In this document: one piece after another, positions 53,901 through 61,401 of the stretch
Layout: every line of letters begins with the position of its first letter
How positions within the stretch are numbered: the first letter of the stretch is position 1
DNA from: CAYFPX01 sp964519895
Lineage (GTDB): Bacteria > Myxococcota_A > UBA796 > CAJQPC01
DNA length: 64,000 nucleotides
Assembly: GCA_964519895.1 (NCBI GenBank)
Contig: CAZFLE010000004.1
Location: 82,179 to 146,178 of the forward strand
Direction of reading: 5' to 3'
Notes under the pieces: generated by a model
What the model was told of the DNA's origin: nothing
What the model saw: only the letters and a program-made list of their open reading frames with translations
Databases searched by the model: none
Position numbers and translations under genes: made by a program

Positions 53901-54162
53901 CCTCGGGCAGCATCCCGTAGTCCAGCACCGGCACCACGTGAGGGTGGGACAGGCCTGCCACGGCGCGGGCCTCGAGGGCAAAGGCCCGCCGGTAGGTCTC
54001 CTGGGCAGCGATGACGTCGGTGACCAGCTTCACCGCGACCGGGGTGCCGCTCTCCAGGTGCAATCCCCCTCGGACCTCTCCCATGCCCCCACGACCGAGG
54101 GGCTCCTGGACCAGGTAGGGCCCCAGTCGCAAGCTCAGCCGGCCAAGAGCCCGCGGATCCAA
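50914..54162 (-). CDS. Ser/Thr kinase fused to AAA-type ATPase and TPR domain
   Basis: A 1,082-residue regulator. Kinase domain at residues 13-290 (Gly loop LGRGGMGEV, K45, D146 in HRDLKAGN, D167 in ADFGIAR, APEQW). An AAA/STAND-type NTPase begins with Walker A GPAGTGKST (K356) and Walker B LVLWLDDLHH. About six TPR-like repeats fill residues 740-1,080. Such proteins in myxobacteria act as multi-input signalling hubs. TTG 54162 was chosen because GAGG lies seven bases upstream; it overlaps the TetR gene by 28 bp. A TTG at 54132 is possible. Confidence 0.85.
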   Translation of the reverse strand: MDPRALGRLSLRLGPYLVQEPLGRGGMGEVRGGLHLESGTPVAVKLVTDVIAAQETYRRAFALEARAVAGLSHPHVVPVLDYGMLPEGTRAGLGLKAPTVPYLVMARAQGDLSGLQARDWPQVRAELLQLLSGLGHAHARGVIHRDLKAGNVLWHGDPDRPQLWLADFGIARVGDEGGVGLGTPTAKAPEQWLRHSWELGPRTDLYAVGCLAWERLTGAEVYPGLPDGKLRGAHLFRAPPALTPLFDLPEGTGAWLRALLSKRPEDRPASAAEAARGLRALGGKRVTVDFLSSPPPPASPGVRPPVQAWVGLVGLRRVPLVGRTAEQAVLWRTLADSVHEARPWGVVLSGPAGTGKSTLARWLCETAAEAGLARTVVLRHDPDGGGDPVRLVRRLLHCDRAPPSAVQRRVQAWLDQRGVQDPVEVAALTRLALGETVPDRGDVLGRFLERLGEPLVLWLDDLHHGPETLALLPSLLNRYAQVCVVATVRDEDVAADPDRERQLQLLALHDRVRACPVSPLPPRACRALAQALLLMEGTVEAELVGRSGGNPLMATQLVAAWLDAGLLIPGEGGLRLRSGVEVALPPDLHRAWLDRLGPWLAGRPAADGLALELAAVLGLDVGRDEWRTACRLAGVSPSSGLWEGLLRLALVRALGPGQWAFVHGMLRETLIQRARDGGRLARWHRAASRVLSESSTPEDLERLGRHLRRAGEPQEARNPLLAAGELRLARGDAWGAARVVGELEHTLQESGTESWDHRRGQLLLQRARLALMTGDPAGAIRQAHAAVQSARLHGWPLVLARGLRRMAIDARMRGDMTRAEALFDEAHGAAQAHGLDTELAPLCLERAVLRGLQGQLAQARVDLDQALARYVAARDPAGQARCWVERTDLHMLAGETQEALQCLGEAAANHVLAGSRAGLADCANDRGDVARKLGDLDQAEASFREAIRRYRETTVGAVFIPRVNLAQVLLLRGAEAEARTMLEDCLRTTQEQRRGPIEAVIRLILLACVEGPAWDEHLAVAGRLLADSGFTDDDVARAAWRGGLHVAEPARRRAAWELAWDHWTRLGRTEEADQVAAALSAL

Positions 54163-54734
54163 CCCGCAGCCTCTTCGGCGATGCGCCCGTCAGCCAGGGC
54201 ATCGGGGCGGTCCGCGCCTGCTCGCCGTCCGAGCCCATCCACCGCGGTGAAGAGGGCCCAGGCCGCCAGGTCGCTGTCCTGGGCCGTCGTCCGCTCCCCG
54301 AGAAAGGCGTCCAACAGCCCCACGAGCTCCTCTTCGAGCCCGCGACACTTGCGCCAGATGTCGAGCTCCGGGGGCAGACCCTCCAGGGTCGCCGCCAGGC
54401 GCGGGTCGCTGTCCCACGGGGACAGCAGGGCGTCGGCCACCGCCGCGGCGGCCAGTGCGTCGTCGCCATTCGCCGCTTCGAGCAGCCGACCGCCCAGCAC
54501 TTCCAGACTCTGCTGGCGCAGGTGCACACAGACCGCCGACACCAGCGAAGGCTTGTTGGGGAAGTACTGGTACAGGGTGCCGATGCTCACGCCGGAGCGC
54601 TCCGCCACGTGGTTGGTCGTCAGCGCCTCGTAGCCGCCGCTCGCCAGGAGCTGGGCCGTGGCCTGCACGATGGCGTCGACGGTGAAGCGGCTCCTGGATT
54701 GTGTCGGCAGCTTTCGCGGGGTCAGCCGGGCCAT
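54135..54734 (-). CDS. TetR-family transcriptional regulator
   Basis: A 199-residue regulator with a typical HTH (FTVDAIVQATAQLLASGGYE, LTTNHVAERSGVSIGTLYQY) and a helical effector domain. It is the first gene of a set with the kinase-ATPase-TPR protein (28-bp overlap) and possibly the aminotransferase. Probably autoregulated from the region around 54735-54800, but no operator was identified. Confidence 0.88.
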   Translation of the reverse strand: MARLTPRKLPTQSRSRFTVDAIVQATAQLLASGGYEALTTNHVAERSGVSIGTLYQYFPNKPSLVSAVCVHLRQQSLEVLGGRLLEAANGDDALAAAAVADALLSPWDSDPRLAATLEGLPPELDIWRKCRGLEEELVGLLDAFLGERTTAQDSDLAAWALFTAVDGLGRRAGADRPDALADGRIAEEAAGWIRGLLAG

Positions 54735-54818
54735 GTCACTCCTCGGGACGCGCCGGTCTCTCCATCGGACCGGTGGGCCCGGTCTTCAGGACGGCTGGGG
54801 GGAGCAGGTCCAACCAGC

Positions 54819-54984
54819 CTAGTACCTCGTCAAGGGGGCTCTGACCGGTCCTCGCTTGCCCTCGAATCCCCTGGCGGCGGCGGCCTCCGCACCGCATTCG
54901 CGATGCCCGTTTGTCGGCCGCCACCACCAGGGGCTCCGATGGCGGCGCGAACAACCGGTCATTTCCCCCTTGACGAGGTACTAG
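54819..54984. mobile_element. Foldback MITE-like element with 20-bp perfect inverted ends
   Basis: CTAGTACCTCGTCAAGGGGG at 54819-54838 is the exact reverse complement of 54965-54984. Inside, TGACCGGT/ACCGGTCA and CCCCTGGYGGYGGCGGCC-type arms pair as well, so the 166 bp can fold into one long imperfect hairpin. CTAG at both outer edges is palindromic and could be a 4-bp target duplication of the YTAR type used by IS5-group elements; the inverted repeat would then be TACCTCGTCAAGGGGG. No transposase is encoded, so a non-autonomous element is inferred. Confidence 0.6.
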
Positions 54985-56264
54985 TCGCTTCCCTCGAGCT
55001 GCATGGTCATGGACATCGCCATCTCGGCATCGATCTGCTGGCCTTCGCTCAGGATCTTGAAGGCGAAGTCCATGTCCACGGTCGCCAGGGATGCGGACGG
55101 GACCAGGTGACCCAGATCCAGGACCGACTGGCCGGTGCCATCGGACGTGAACCGCACCATCTCCATCTCGGCGCCCGGGGGCAGCGAGTCCATCTGGGGA
55201 TTCGCCTCGAGGGGCTGCTGGCTGATCGCGACCTCGAGGGTGACCACGTTGTCCTGGATGTCGGCGAGCAGGTAGTCGGCCCGCTGGACGATCTTGAAGC
55301 CGCTGGAGTCGAGCTTGCTGAAGACCGACCACGTGGCGCCCACACCGACGGCTTCCTTGGGCACCGGTGCGGCCAGGTTCTCGGCGGAGTCCGAGAACGA
55401 CGCCATCTGCTTGGCCAGGTCCGGCGGCGCATCGGGGGGCAGCTGGAAGTCCGCCTTCAGGGACTCGCCGCGGTCGGTGATGCGGGCATAGCCGCGCATG
55501 CCCTCCAGGGGCTGCAGGCTGGTCTCGAGCTCGACCAGCACCTGGGGGGGGAACCCGGCCGTGTCCGTGTTGCGGTCGACCGTCGCCTGGGTCACTGCGG
55601 CGTTGTACTGGATCTCGCGGCCAGCGACCTCGGTGACCTCCATCTCCATGTCCAGGATCATCGCTGGCAAGGCCATGCGGCCGGCGCTCTCGCCGGCGAT
55701 GCTCATCTCCATGGCCATGAGCATGCGCATGCGCACGGACTCCTTCTGGCCCACCTGGGGGTGGTAGCGCAGGGCCTGGCGCGGCTTGGCGCCGGTGTTC
55801 GTCACCTCCAGCAGGACCCCTTCGTCAGGGATGCGGGCGACAAGGTCGAGGGGAATGCCCTGGGGCCCTGGCTCCCACAACTCGATCTCGGGCACCGGCG
55901 GTGGCGGCAGCAGGCCCAGGGCCCCGATGGCCTGGAGAGGATCGCTGTCGTCGCAGTGGTAGAGGTCCATGAACAGCTCGTGGGAGGAGCCGTCCGGGCA
56001 GGTGATCTGGACATGGTCGACCATGTGACCGTCGGCGACCGGGCCCTGGGCGCCGGCCATGACCGCCTCTCCGACCGGGTCGGTGCCGGGGCACGTGAGC
56101 TGGGCCAGATAGGCCCGCTGCCCCTCGGGGCCGCAGACCTTGAGGCCGGTCTCGACCGACGTGCCGGGTGCGGCCGCCACCGCCGGCGGCTTCTTCTCGC
56201 CACAGCCGACCAGGGTGAGCGCCCCGCCGATCAGGAGTGCGCTGGACAGATGTGGCGTGGTCAT
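54981..56264 (-). CDS. Met-rich lipoprotein (DUF6263-like)
   Basis: A 427-residue lipoprotein: GGAGG-ACCCG-ATG, signal with lipobox LVGC. Residues 25-150 hold cysteines (KVCGPEG, LTCPGTD, ITCPDGSS, YHCDD). The rest has a Met-rich stretch (RMRMLMAMEMSIAG; ILDMEMEVTEV) and ends with VGATWSVFSKLDSSGFKIVQ...ITLEVAI-like strands as in DUF6263-type secreted proteins. The TAG stop codon is taken from the CTAG at the edge of the foldback element. Confidence 0.7.
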   Translation of the reverse strand: MTTPHLSSALLIGGALTLVGCGEKKPPAVAAAPGTSVETGLKVCGPEGQRAYLAQLTCPGTDPVGEAVMAGAQGPVADGHMVDHVQITCPDGSSHELFMDLYHCDDSDPLQAIGALGLLPPPPVPEIELWEPGPQGIPLDLVARIPDEGVLLEVTNTGAKPRQALRYHPQVGQKESVRMRMLMAMEMSIAGESAGRMALPAMILDMEMEVTEVAGREIQYNAAVTQATVDRNTDTAGFPPQVLVELETSLQPLEGMRGYARITDRGESLKADFQLPPDAPPDLAKQMASFSDSAENLAAPVPKEAVGVGATWSVFSKLDSSGFKIVQRADYLLADIQDNVVTLEVAISQQPLEANPQMDSLPPGAEMEMVRFTSDGTGQSVLDLGHLVPSASLATVDMDFAFKILSEGQQIDAEMAMSMTMQLEGSD

Positions 56265-56373
56265 CGGGTCCTCCGGGGGCCGCATCCTGGCACAGGCGCC
56301 CTCGGCACACTTACAAGGTGAAGGCACGGTCGACCCGTGCGTCTGACCCCGCACACCCAGTCCCAGGTCCGTG

Positions 56374-57021
56374 ATGGTCTCCCTGATTCCCCTGGTCCTC
56401 ACCCTGGCCCAGGCCGCACCGCCTACCGCCCAGGTCCTGGCCGCCCTCAGCAGCCCCACGGGCTGGAGCACCCCCTCCACGAGCAAGGGCGTGGCCGTCT
56501 CCCAGAAGAACGTGCCCGGCCTGTCCGTGCCCGCGTTCCGCGGCGTGCGCACGGTGCCGGTGGACTGCGCCCGATACTGGCTTCGGGTCAGCAACCCCGA
56601 CACCCACAAGGCCGTCAACGACATGCTCGAGGAGTCACGGGTGCTCAGCCGCAGCGGTGGCGAGGTGATCTTCACCCAGGTCGTGGACCTGCCGTTGATC
56701 TCCCACCGCTACTGGATCAACATCGCCACCAACGAGAAGAACGTCGACGGCCAGGAGGGCCACTTCCGCCAGAGCTGGTCGGCTCTGAACAAGAACGACT
56801 ACCCAGCGGTGCGCGACGAGATCGAGGACGAGTACGGCGCGGTCTTCATGGCACTGAACTATGGCTTCTGGGACCTGAGCCCGGCCGGACCCGGCAAGTG
56901 CACCGTGACCTACGCCGCCATCAGCGATCCCGGGGGCAACATTCCCGGCGGGGCGGGCTCGTGGGCCAGCGAGAAGAGCCTGCCGGACAACATCAACGCC
57001 TTCTTCGAGGCGGCGAAGTAG
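56374..57021 (+). CDS. START/SRPBCC-like lipid-binding protein, exported
   Basis: A 215-residue protein with signal MVSLIPLVLTLAQA. The order VWRV-like strands, VVDLPLISHRYWIN, and late YAAISDPGGNIPGG resembles START domains, which bind a lipid or hydrophobic ligand. A GTG three bases upstream is an alternative start. It is followed after 10 bp by the membrane/TPR gene and so may be the first gene of the radical-SAM operon. Confidence 0.6.
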   Translation: MVSLIPLVLTLAQAAPPTAQVLAALSSPTGWSTPSTSKGVAVSQKNVPGLSVPAFRGVRTVPVDCARYWLRVSNPDTHKAVNDMLEESRVLSRSGGEVIFTQVVDLPLISHRYWINIATNEKNVDGQEGHFRQSWSALNKNDYPAVRDEIEDEYGAVFMALNYGFWDLSPAGPGKCTVTYAAISDPGGNIPGGAGSWASEKSLPDNINAFFEAAK

Positions 57022-57031
57022 GGCCAGTGGG

Positions 57032-57943
57032 GTGACTGCCCTCAGCTGGCTGCTCCTCGCCACGCTCCCGGTCCACGGGGCGACCCTGGCCCAGGCCCGG
57101 GCCGCCGAGCGAGATGGTGCCTGGAATCAGGCGGCTGGGCACTACGAGACCCTGGCCCGGGAAGGCTCGGGGCCGGCGGTGCGTCGGCTCGCCTGGCTGC
57201 ACGCCCGACAGGACGCCGACGGGGACTGGGACGGGCTCGAGGCCCTGGACCAGAGCCGGCGCGGCCAGGGACGGGACGGCGCACTGGCCGTGCGCGACGA
57301 TCCGGGCGCGTCGCCCCTGGTGCAACAGGAGGCAGCCCTGTGGCTGGCGGGTCAGGCCCTCGATCAAGGGCACCTGGACGAGGCCCTGGTGTGGACAGAC
57401 GGGGTCTGGCGGGTCCGCGAGACCCTGCCGCGCCCAGTGCTGGGCCAGCTGGTGCGGCTGCGAGCGGAGGCCTTGGCCGCTGCCGGTCTCTACGACCAGG
57501 CCCGCCAGGTCGAGTCCACGCTCGAGGTCCAGAGCGCAGCGCCTCGACCCAGCCGCACAGACCGCATCGAGCGGGCGGCCCGGCACCAGGCCATCGCCTG
57601 GGGAAGCGGCCTGGTGGGCGGCGTGGTCGTGGTCGGACTGGTCCCGGCGGCCTGGCGCGGATGGCGGCGGCGCCCCTGGCCCCGCCCCTTCGGCCTGATC
57701 CCCCTGGTCCTGCTCCTGGCCGGGACCGCGGCCCTGGTGGAACAGCGAGAGCCGGGAAGCGGCGCTTGGGCGGTCCCGCTGACCTTGCTGGCCGTGGGGG
57801 TGCACCTGTTGAGTGCGGGGGCCGGTCGAGGCCGTGGACCCTGGGGTCGGGCAGTGGTCGGCGCGGCGGCCGCAGTGGCGACCCTGGCCGGCGCCTGGGT
57901 CTGCCTGTGGCGGACCGACACACTGGCCGCGGTGGGGCTATGA
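57032..57943 (+). CDS. Exported TPR-like protein with C-terminal membrane helices
   Basis: A 303-residue protein, GTG start, signal VTALSWLLLATLPVHGA. Residues 20-165 are helical repeats (AAERDGAWNQAAGHYETLAR; AEALAAAGLYDQARQVE). Residues about 190-300 contain four membrane helices separated by Arg/Pro-rich loops. Its stop overlaps the ATG of the radical-SAM gene (ATGA). Probably the membrane partner of the maturase. Confidence 0.7.
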   Translation: MTALSWLLLATLPVHGATLAQARAAERDGAWNQAAGHYETLAREGSGPAVRRLAWLHARQDADGDWDGLEALDQSRRGQGRDGALAVRDDPGASPLVQQEAALWLAGQALDQGHLDEALVWTDGVWRVRETLPRPVLGQLVRLRAEALAAAGLYDQARQVESTLEVQSAAPRPSRTDRIERAARHQAIAWGSGLVGGVVVVGLVPAAWRGWRRRPWPRPFGLIPLVLLLAGTAALVEQREPGSGAWAVPLTLLAVGVHLLSAGAGRGRGPWGRAVVGAAAAVATLAGAWVCLWRTDTLAAVGL

Positions 57944-59265
57944 GCGAGCCTGCGCCCGGGCTGACGCGGCTGCGACGAGGCCACGCACCCAATTGTTCCA
58001 GCGCCGGCGCCTTCGTGGGCATCGCCTTGGGCAGTGCAGTCGCGGCGGCCGCGATTCTGAACGCCTTTGCCGCCCGCTTCCTGGGGGAGGGGTCGGGCGG
58101 GACAGCCCAGGGTGGGGCGGGGCCTCGGCTGCGGGACGAGCCGGACGGCGGCGCGCTCCACGACCCCGAGACCGGCGCCCTGCTCCACGTCGACCCTGCG
58201 ACAGCAGCCCGACTCCGGGCGCAGGGCGTGCCCGGGTGGGGCGCAGGGACCGCGCCGAGCGGGGCCCTGACCGCGCCGACCGAGGTCCACTTCGCCGTGA
58301 CGGAGCGGTGTCCTGCGGCCTGCGACGGCTGCTACCTGGACGCCGGGCCGAACCGCGGCGGGCAGGTGCCGGAACGGGCGGCGCTGTTCCACGACCTCGA
58401 AGCCCTCGCCGCCCAGGGGGTCTTCGAGGTGGCCTTTGGTGGCGGCGAGGCCCTCCTGCGGGACGACGTGGTGGCCCTGTGCGAACACGCCCGCGACCTG
58501 GGCCTGGTGCCCAACCTGACCACCAGCGGTTTCGGCCTGACGGCAGAGCTCGCCTCACGGCTGGCGCCGATCGTGGGCCAGGTCAACGTGAGCCTGGACG
58601 GGCTTGGCGACGACTACGTCGCGGTGCGGGGCTGGGACGGCACTGGGCTGGGCCTACGAGCGCTCGAGCTGCTCCAGGGCGCTGGGATCCGGACCGGGGT
58701 GAACACGGTCCTGTCGCGGCACACCTGGGCCAGCCTGGGGTCGCTGGGCGACCAGCTGGCCGCCCGGGGCGTGCGGGAGTGGCAGTGGCTGCGCTTGAAG
58801 CCGGCAGGGCGCGGCGCTTCGGTCTATCGGGACCAGGCCTTGACCCCGGACCAGGCCCTCGGGCTGTGGCCCCTCGCCCTGGAGATCGAGGCCCGGACCG
58901 GCCTCCTGCTGCGCTGGGACTGTGCCCTGGTGCCCTGGCTGGCGGCCCACGATCTGCCGGCGGCCCGGCTGCGGCGGCTCGGCGTGACCGGCTGCACCGG
59001 CGGCGAGACGCTCCTGGCCCGCCACGCCGACGGCAGCTGGGCACCGTGCTCCTTTGTGCCGGGCCAGGCCGCGAGCGACCCGGGCAGGGCCTGGCTGGAC
59101 GGCGACACGCTCCAGGCCTGGCGGACCCGTGCCGCCGCACCCCCAGAGCCCTGCGCCAGCTGCGATCACCGCACGGTGTGCCGCGGCGGCTGTCGTGCCG
59201 TCGCTGCGTTCGTCACCGGGGACCCGCTGGCGCCGGACCCCGAGTGTCCCCGGGTGCGGGCTTGA
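57940..59265 (+). CDS. Membrane-anchored radical SAM/SPASM protein
   Basis: A 441-residue protein. The 4Fe-4S motif is C124xxxC128xxC131 in TERCPAACDGCYL. The SPASM motif is complete: C352, G...C370, C405xxC408, C414xxxC418 and a last Cys near 436. This arrangement is typical of peptide and protein maturases (thioether, Cys modifying). Unusually, residues about 22-45 form a membrane-like segment after APNCSSAG. No precursor peptide gene was found nearby. It follows the TPR/membrane gene with an ATGA overlap. Confidence 0.82.
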   Translation: MSEPAPGLTRLRRGHAPNCSSAGAFVGIALGSAVAAAAILNAFAARFLGEGSGGTAQGGAGPRLRDEPDGGALHDPETGALLHVDPATAARLRAQGVPGWGAGTAPSGALTAPTEVHFAVTERCPAACDGCYLDAGPNRGGQVPERAALFHDLEALAAQGVFEVAFGGGEALLRDDVVALCEHARDLGLVPNLTTSGFGLTAELASRLAPIVGQVNVSLDGLGDDYVAVRGWDGTGLGLRALELLQGAGIRTGVNTVLSRHTWASLGSLGDQLAARGVREWQWLRLKPAGRGASVYRDQALTPDQALGLWPLALEIEARTGLLLRWDCALVPWLAAHDLPAARLRRLGVTGCTGGETLLARHADGSWAPCSFVPGQAASDPGRAWLDGDTLQAWRTRAAAPPEPCASCDHRTVCRGGCRAVAAFVTGDPLAPDPECPRVRA

Positions 59266-59282
59266 AGCCCCTCGGCGCTCCC

Positions 59283-59594
59283 GTGAAGTCCCGGTCCCGG
59301 CCCCGCTGGGCGCTGGGGCTGGCGGTCGGCGCCGGGGTGGCGGTCCTGTCCTACGCCGGCCAGCGGCTGGGGGCGTGGGGCCTGGGAGAACCCGCGCCAG
59401 GACTGGCGGTGGCGGGGGTCTACACCGCGTATTTCTGGCGGCTCGGGCTGGCCGCGCTGCATGGGCTGGTCGCCGGGACTGCAGCGGGATTCCTGGTCTC
59501 TTCGGCTCGGGCCGAGCGCTTGCTGGGCCCGGCGGGTCCGGTCCTGGCGATCGCGATCGCCGGGTGTGCCGCGAGCATGGTGTGGGTCCCGTGA
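59283..59594 (+). CDS. Small three-helix membrane protein of the SAM operon
   Basis: A 103-residue protein with three hydrophobic helices (LGLAVGAGVAVLSYAG; GVYTAYFWRLGLAALHGLVA; VLAIAIAGCAASMVW). A TTG at 59262 would overlap the maturase stop and add seven residues. It may anchor or assist the maturase. No family recognised. Confidence 0.6.
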   Translation: MKSRSRPRWALGLAVGAGVAVLSYAGQRLGAWGLGEPAPGLAVAGVYTAYFWRLGLAALHGLVAGTAAGFLVSSARAERLLGPAGPVLAIAIAGCAASMVWVP

Positions 59595-60040
59595 TGGATG
59601 CCCACCTCTTTGCGCTCCTGGAGCGGGTGCACGGCCACCTGGCCTTGCTCGGACTGGCGGTGTTGGTGCACCCGGTGATCAGCCTGGGTCGCGGGGGTGC
59701 CCTGCGGCGGGGCACCTGGCTCTCCGCCGTGATCGGGGTCGCGATGCTCCTGCCGGCCTTTGGGCTGGGCCTGGGGATCTACCCGGCCTGGCGCACCCAG
59801 GTGAAGCCCGACCTGGTCCAAGATGCCCTGGGGCTCGCCCTGGCCTTCGAGGTCAAGGAGCACCTGGCCTGGTTCTCGCTGGTCAGCGCGCTGGGTGGGG
59901 TCGCGGTGCTCGGGACAGCGGGGGGCCTGGCCGGCGGGCGACGGCTGGGCCGCTGGCTGCTCGGGGCAGGCGTCGCCTGTGGGGCCGTGACCGCGGGGCT
60001 TGGGATCTGGATCGCCGGCGGGGTGTGGGCGGCGTGGTGA
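59594..60040 (+). CDS. Four-helix membrane protein of the SAM operon
   Basis: A 148-residue membrane protein; ATG 59594 preferred, GTG 59591 overlaps the previous stop. Four helices, with histidines in RVHGHLALLGLAVLVHP and EVKEHLAW placed as in DUF2231/CopD-like haem-binding membrane proteins (weak analogy). Ends 7 bp before the convergent phosphatase gene. Confidence 0.62.
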   Translation: MDAHLFALLERVHGHLALLGLAVLVHPVISLGRGGALRRGTWLSAVIGVAMLLPAFGLGLGIYPAWRTQVKPDLVQDALGLALAFEVKEHLAWFSLVSALGGVAVLGTAGGLAGGRRLGRWLLGAGVACGAVTAGLGIWIAGGVWAAW

Positions 60041-60046
60041 GGGCGC

Positions 60047-61312
60047 TCAGCGCACGCTGATCGTGAAGGCATCGATCACGTTCCCGTCCAGGTCGTAGGC
60101 GGTGAAGGTGCCTTGGGTCGGGCCCAGATCGGCGATCACGTAGTGCTCGACCGCGTTGGCCACGACGTTGAACCACTCGGGGGAGAATTCGTCATAGAGC
60201 GGCGCCCCGGCGCCGCCGGTGACCAGGTGCACGGTGCCTTCGCCGTCGGCGGCCTGGGCCCCGGCGGCGATGGGCAGGCTGCGCTCGTAGACGTGGTTGT
60301 GTCCAGCCACGACCAGCTCGACCTGGTGGGCGTCGAACCGCGTGCCCCAGACGTCGCGCAGCTCGTCGTAGGAGCCGTGTCGACTGCAGGTGCTGTACAT
60401 GGACTGGTGGTGCATGGCCATGGACCAGGCCAGCTGGGAGTCCCCGAAGACCTGGTCGATGAAGTCCGGCTGGTCGTAGTCCCGGTGGTCCAGGTTCGGC
60501 ACGGTGTCGTTCAGGCTCACCAGGGTCAGGGGGCCGAGCTCGGCGTGGAACCACTGCTCGTTGCCCGGCAGCCCGAAGTTCGCGAAGTAGCTCTGGGCCA
60601 GGAACTCGTGGTTCCCGTGGGCTGGGATGAGGGCGCGGCGGGTCAGGATCTCGCCCCCCGCCTCGAGCCAGGCGTCCCACTCGGGCAGGTCGGACCCCCG
60701 CTCGGTCAAGTCGCCGCTCAGGAAGACCGCGTCGGGCTCGTGGCTGTCCATGAGCGCCAGCACGGTGCCCCAGGTGCCGTAGGAGCCGCGGCTGTCGCCG
60801 GCCAGGGCCACACGCAGGCTGTCGGTGCTCCCGGCGGAGGGCGGGGTGGTGAAGCTGTGGACCGGGGACCAGGCCCCGTCGCCGCCGACCCGGTAGTGGT
60901 AGGTCGTGTCCGGGTCGAGCAGCCCGCACAGGCGGACCTCGTGCATCCGGGCCTCGTCGGCCGTGCCGTAGAAGAAGCTGTGGCCCTCGACCCGCTGGTC
61001 CAGAGCGTCGGCCGAGGTGCCGAACTCGACCACGCTGGTCAGGGTGAGCAGGTCGGTCCGCCACAGCATGCTGACCGAGCGGGACGGGTTCGCCGAAGGC
61101 CAGCCCAGCCGGACCAACGTCGGGGTGGGGTCGACTCCCAGGGTGTCGCTGTGGGGATCGGCGGGGGTGCCGTCGTCGCTGGCGATCAGCGGCGGGCGCA
61201 GGACCGCCGGGTCACAGTCCTCGAAGACGCCGTCGCCGCTCGCGCCGCTGTCGACGCTGTCAGAGCCCCGGCCCAGGTCCAGGAAGCACGCGGAGAGTCC
61301 GATCAACCACAT
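60047..61312 (-). CDS. Purple-acid-phosphatase-like lipoprotein
   Basis: A 421-residue lipoprotein with the shortest signal here, MWLIGLSA before Cys; an in-frame TAG 12 bases upstream and no other start force this. An N-terminal fibronectin-III-like domain (VRLGWPSANPSRSVSMLWRT ... YHYRVGG) precedes a metallophosphatase with LAGDSRG, SGDLTERG, GNHEF, MAMHHQSMYS and AGHNHVYER. The GDxxY tyrosine that gives purple enzymes their colour is absent (GDLTE). Metal type and substrate unknown. Confidence 0.82.
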   Translation of the reverse strand: MWLIGLSACFLDLGRGSDSVDSGASGDGVFEDCDPAVLRPPLIASDDGTPADPHSDTLGVDPTPTLVRLGWPSANPSRSVSMLWRTDLLTLTSVVEFGTSADALDQRVEGHSFFYGTADEARMHEVRLCGLLDPDTTYHYRVGGDGAWSPVHSFTTPPSAGSTDSLRVALAGDSRGSYGTWGTVLALMDSHEPDAVFLSGDLTERGSDLPEWDAWLEAGGEILTRRALIPAHGNHEFLAQSYFANFGLPGNEQWFHAELGPLTLVSLNDTVPNLDHRDYDQPDFIDQVFGDSQLAWSMAMHHQSMYSTCSRHGSYDELRDVWGTRFDAHQVELVVAGHNHVYERSLPIAAGAQAADGEGTVHLVTGGAGAPLYDEFSPEWFNVVANAVEHYVIADLGPTQGTFTAYDLDGNVIDAFTISVR

Positions 61313-61401
61313 CCACCCACCCTAACCGCTGACCGGTTCGGACTGGACGATGCCCAGCCGACGGGCCATGGTTGTCTCCCGGCCTCCTCCACCCGGCGCC
61401 T

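Noticed and set aside
50977..54633. Open frame of about 1,200 codons antisense to the kinase-ATPase-TPR gene
   Set aside because: A by-product of high GC and third-position bias; the opposite strand has intact HRD, DFG and Walker motifs.
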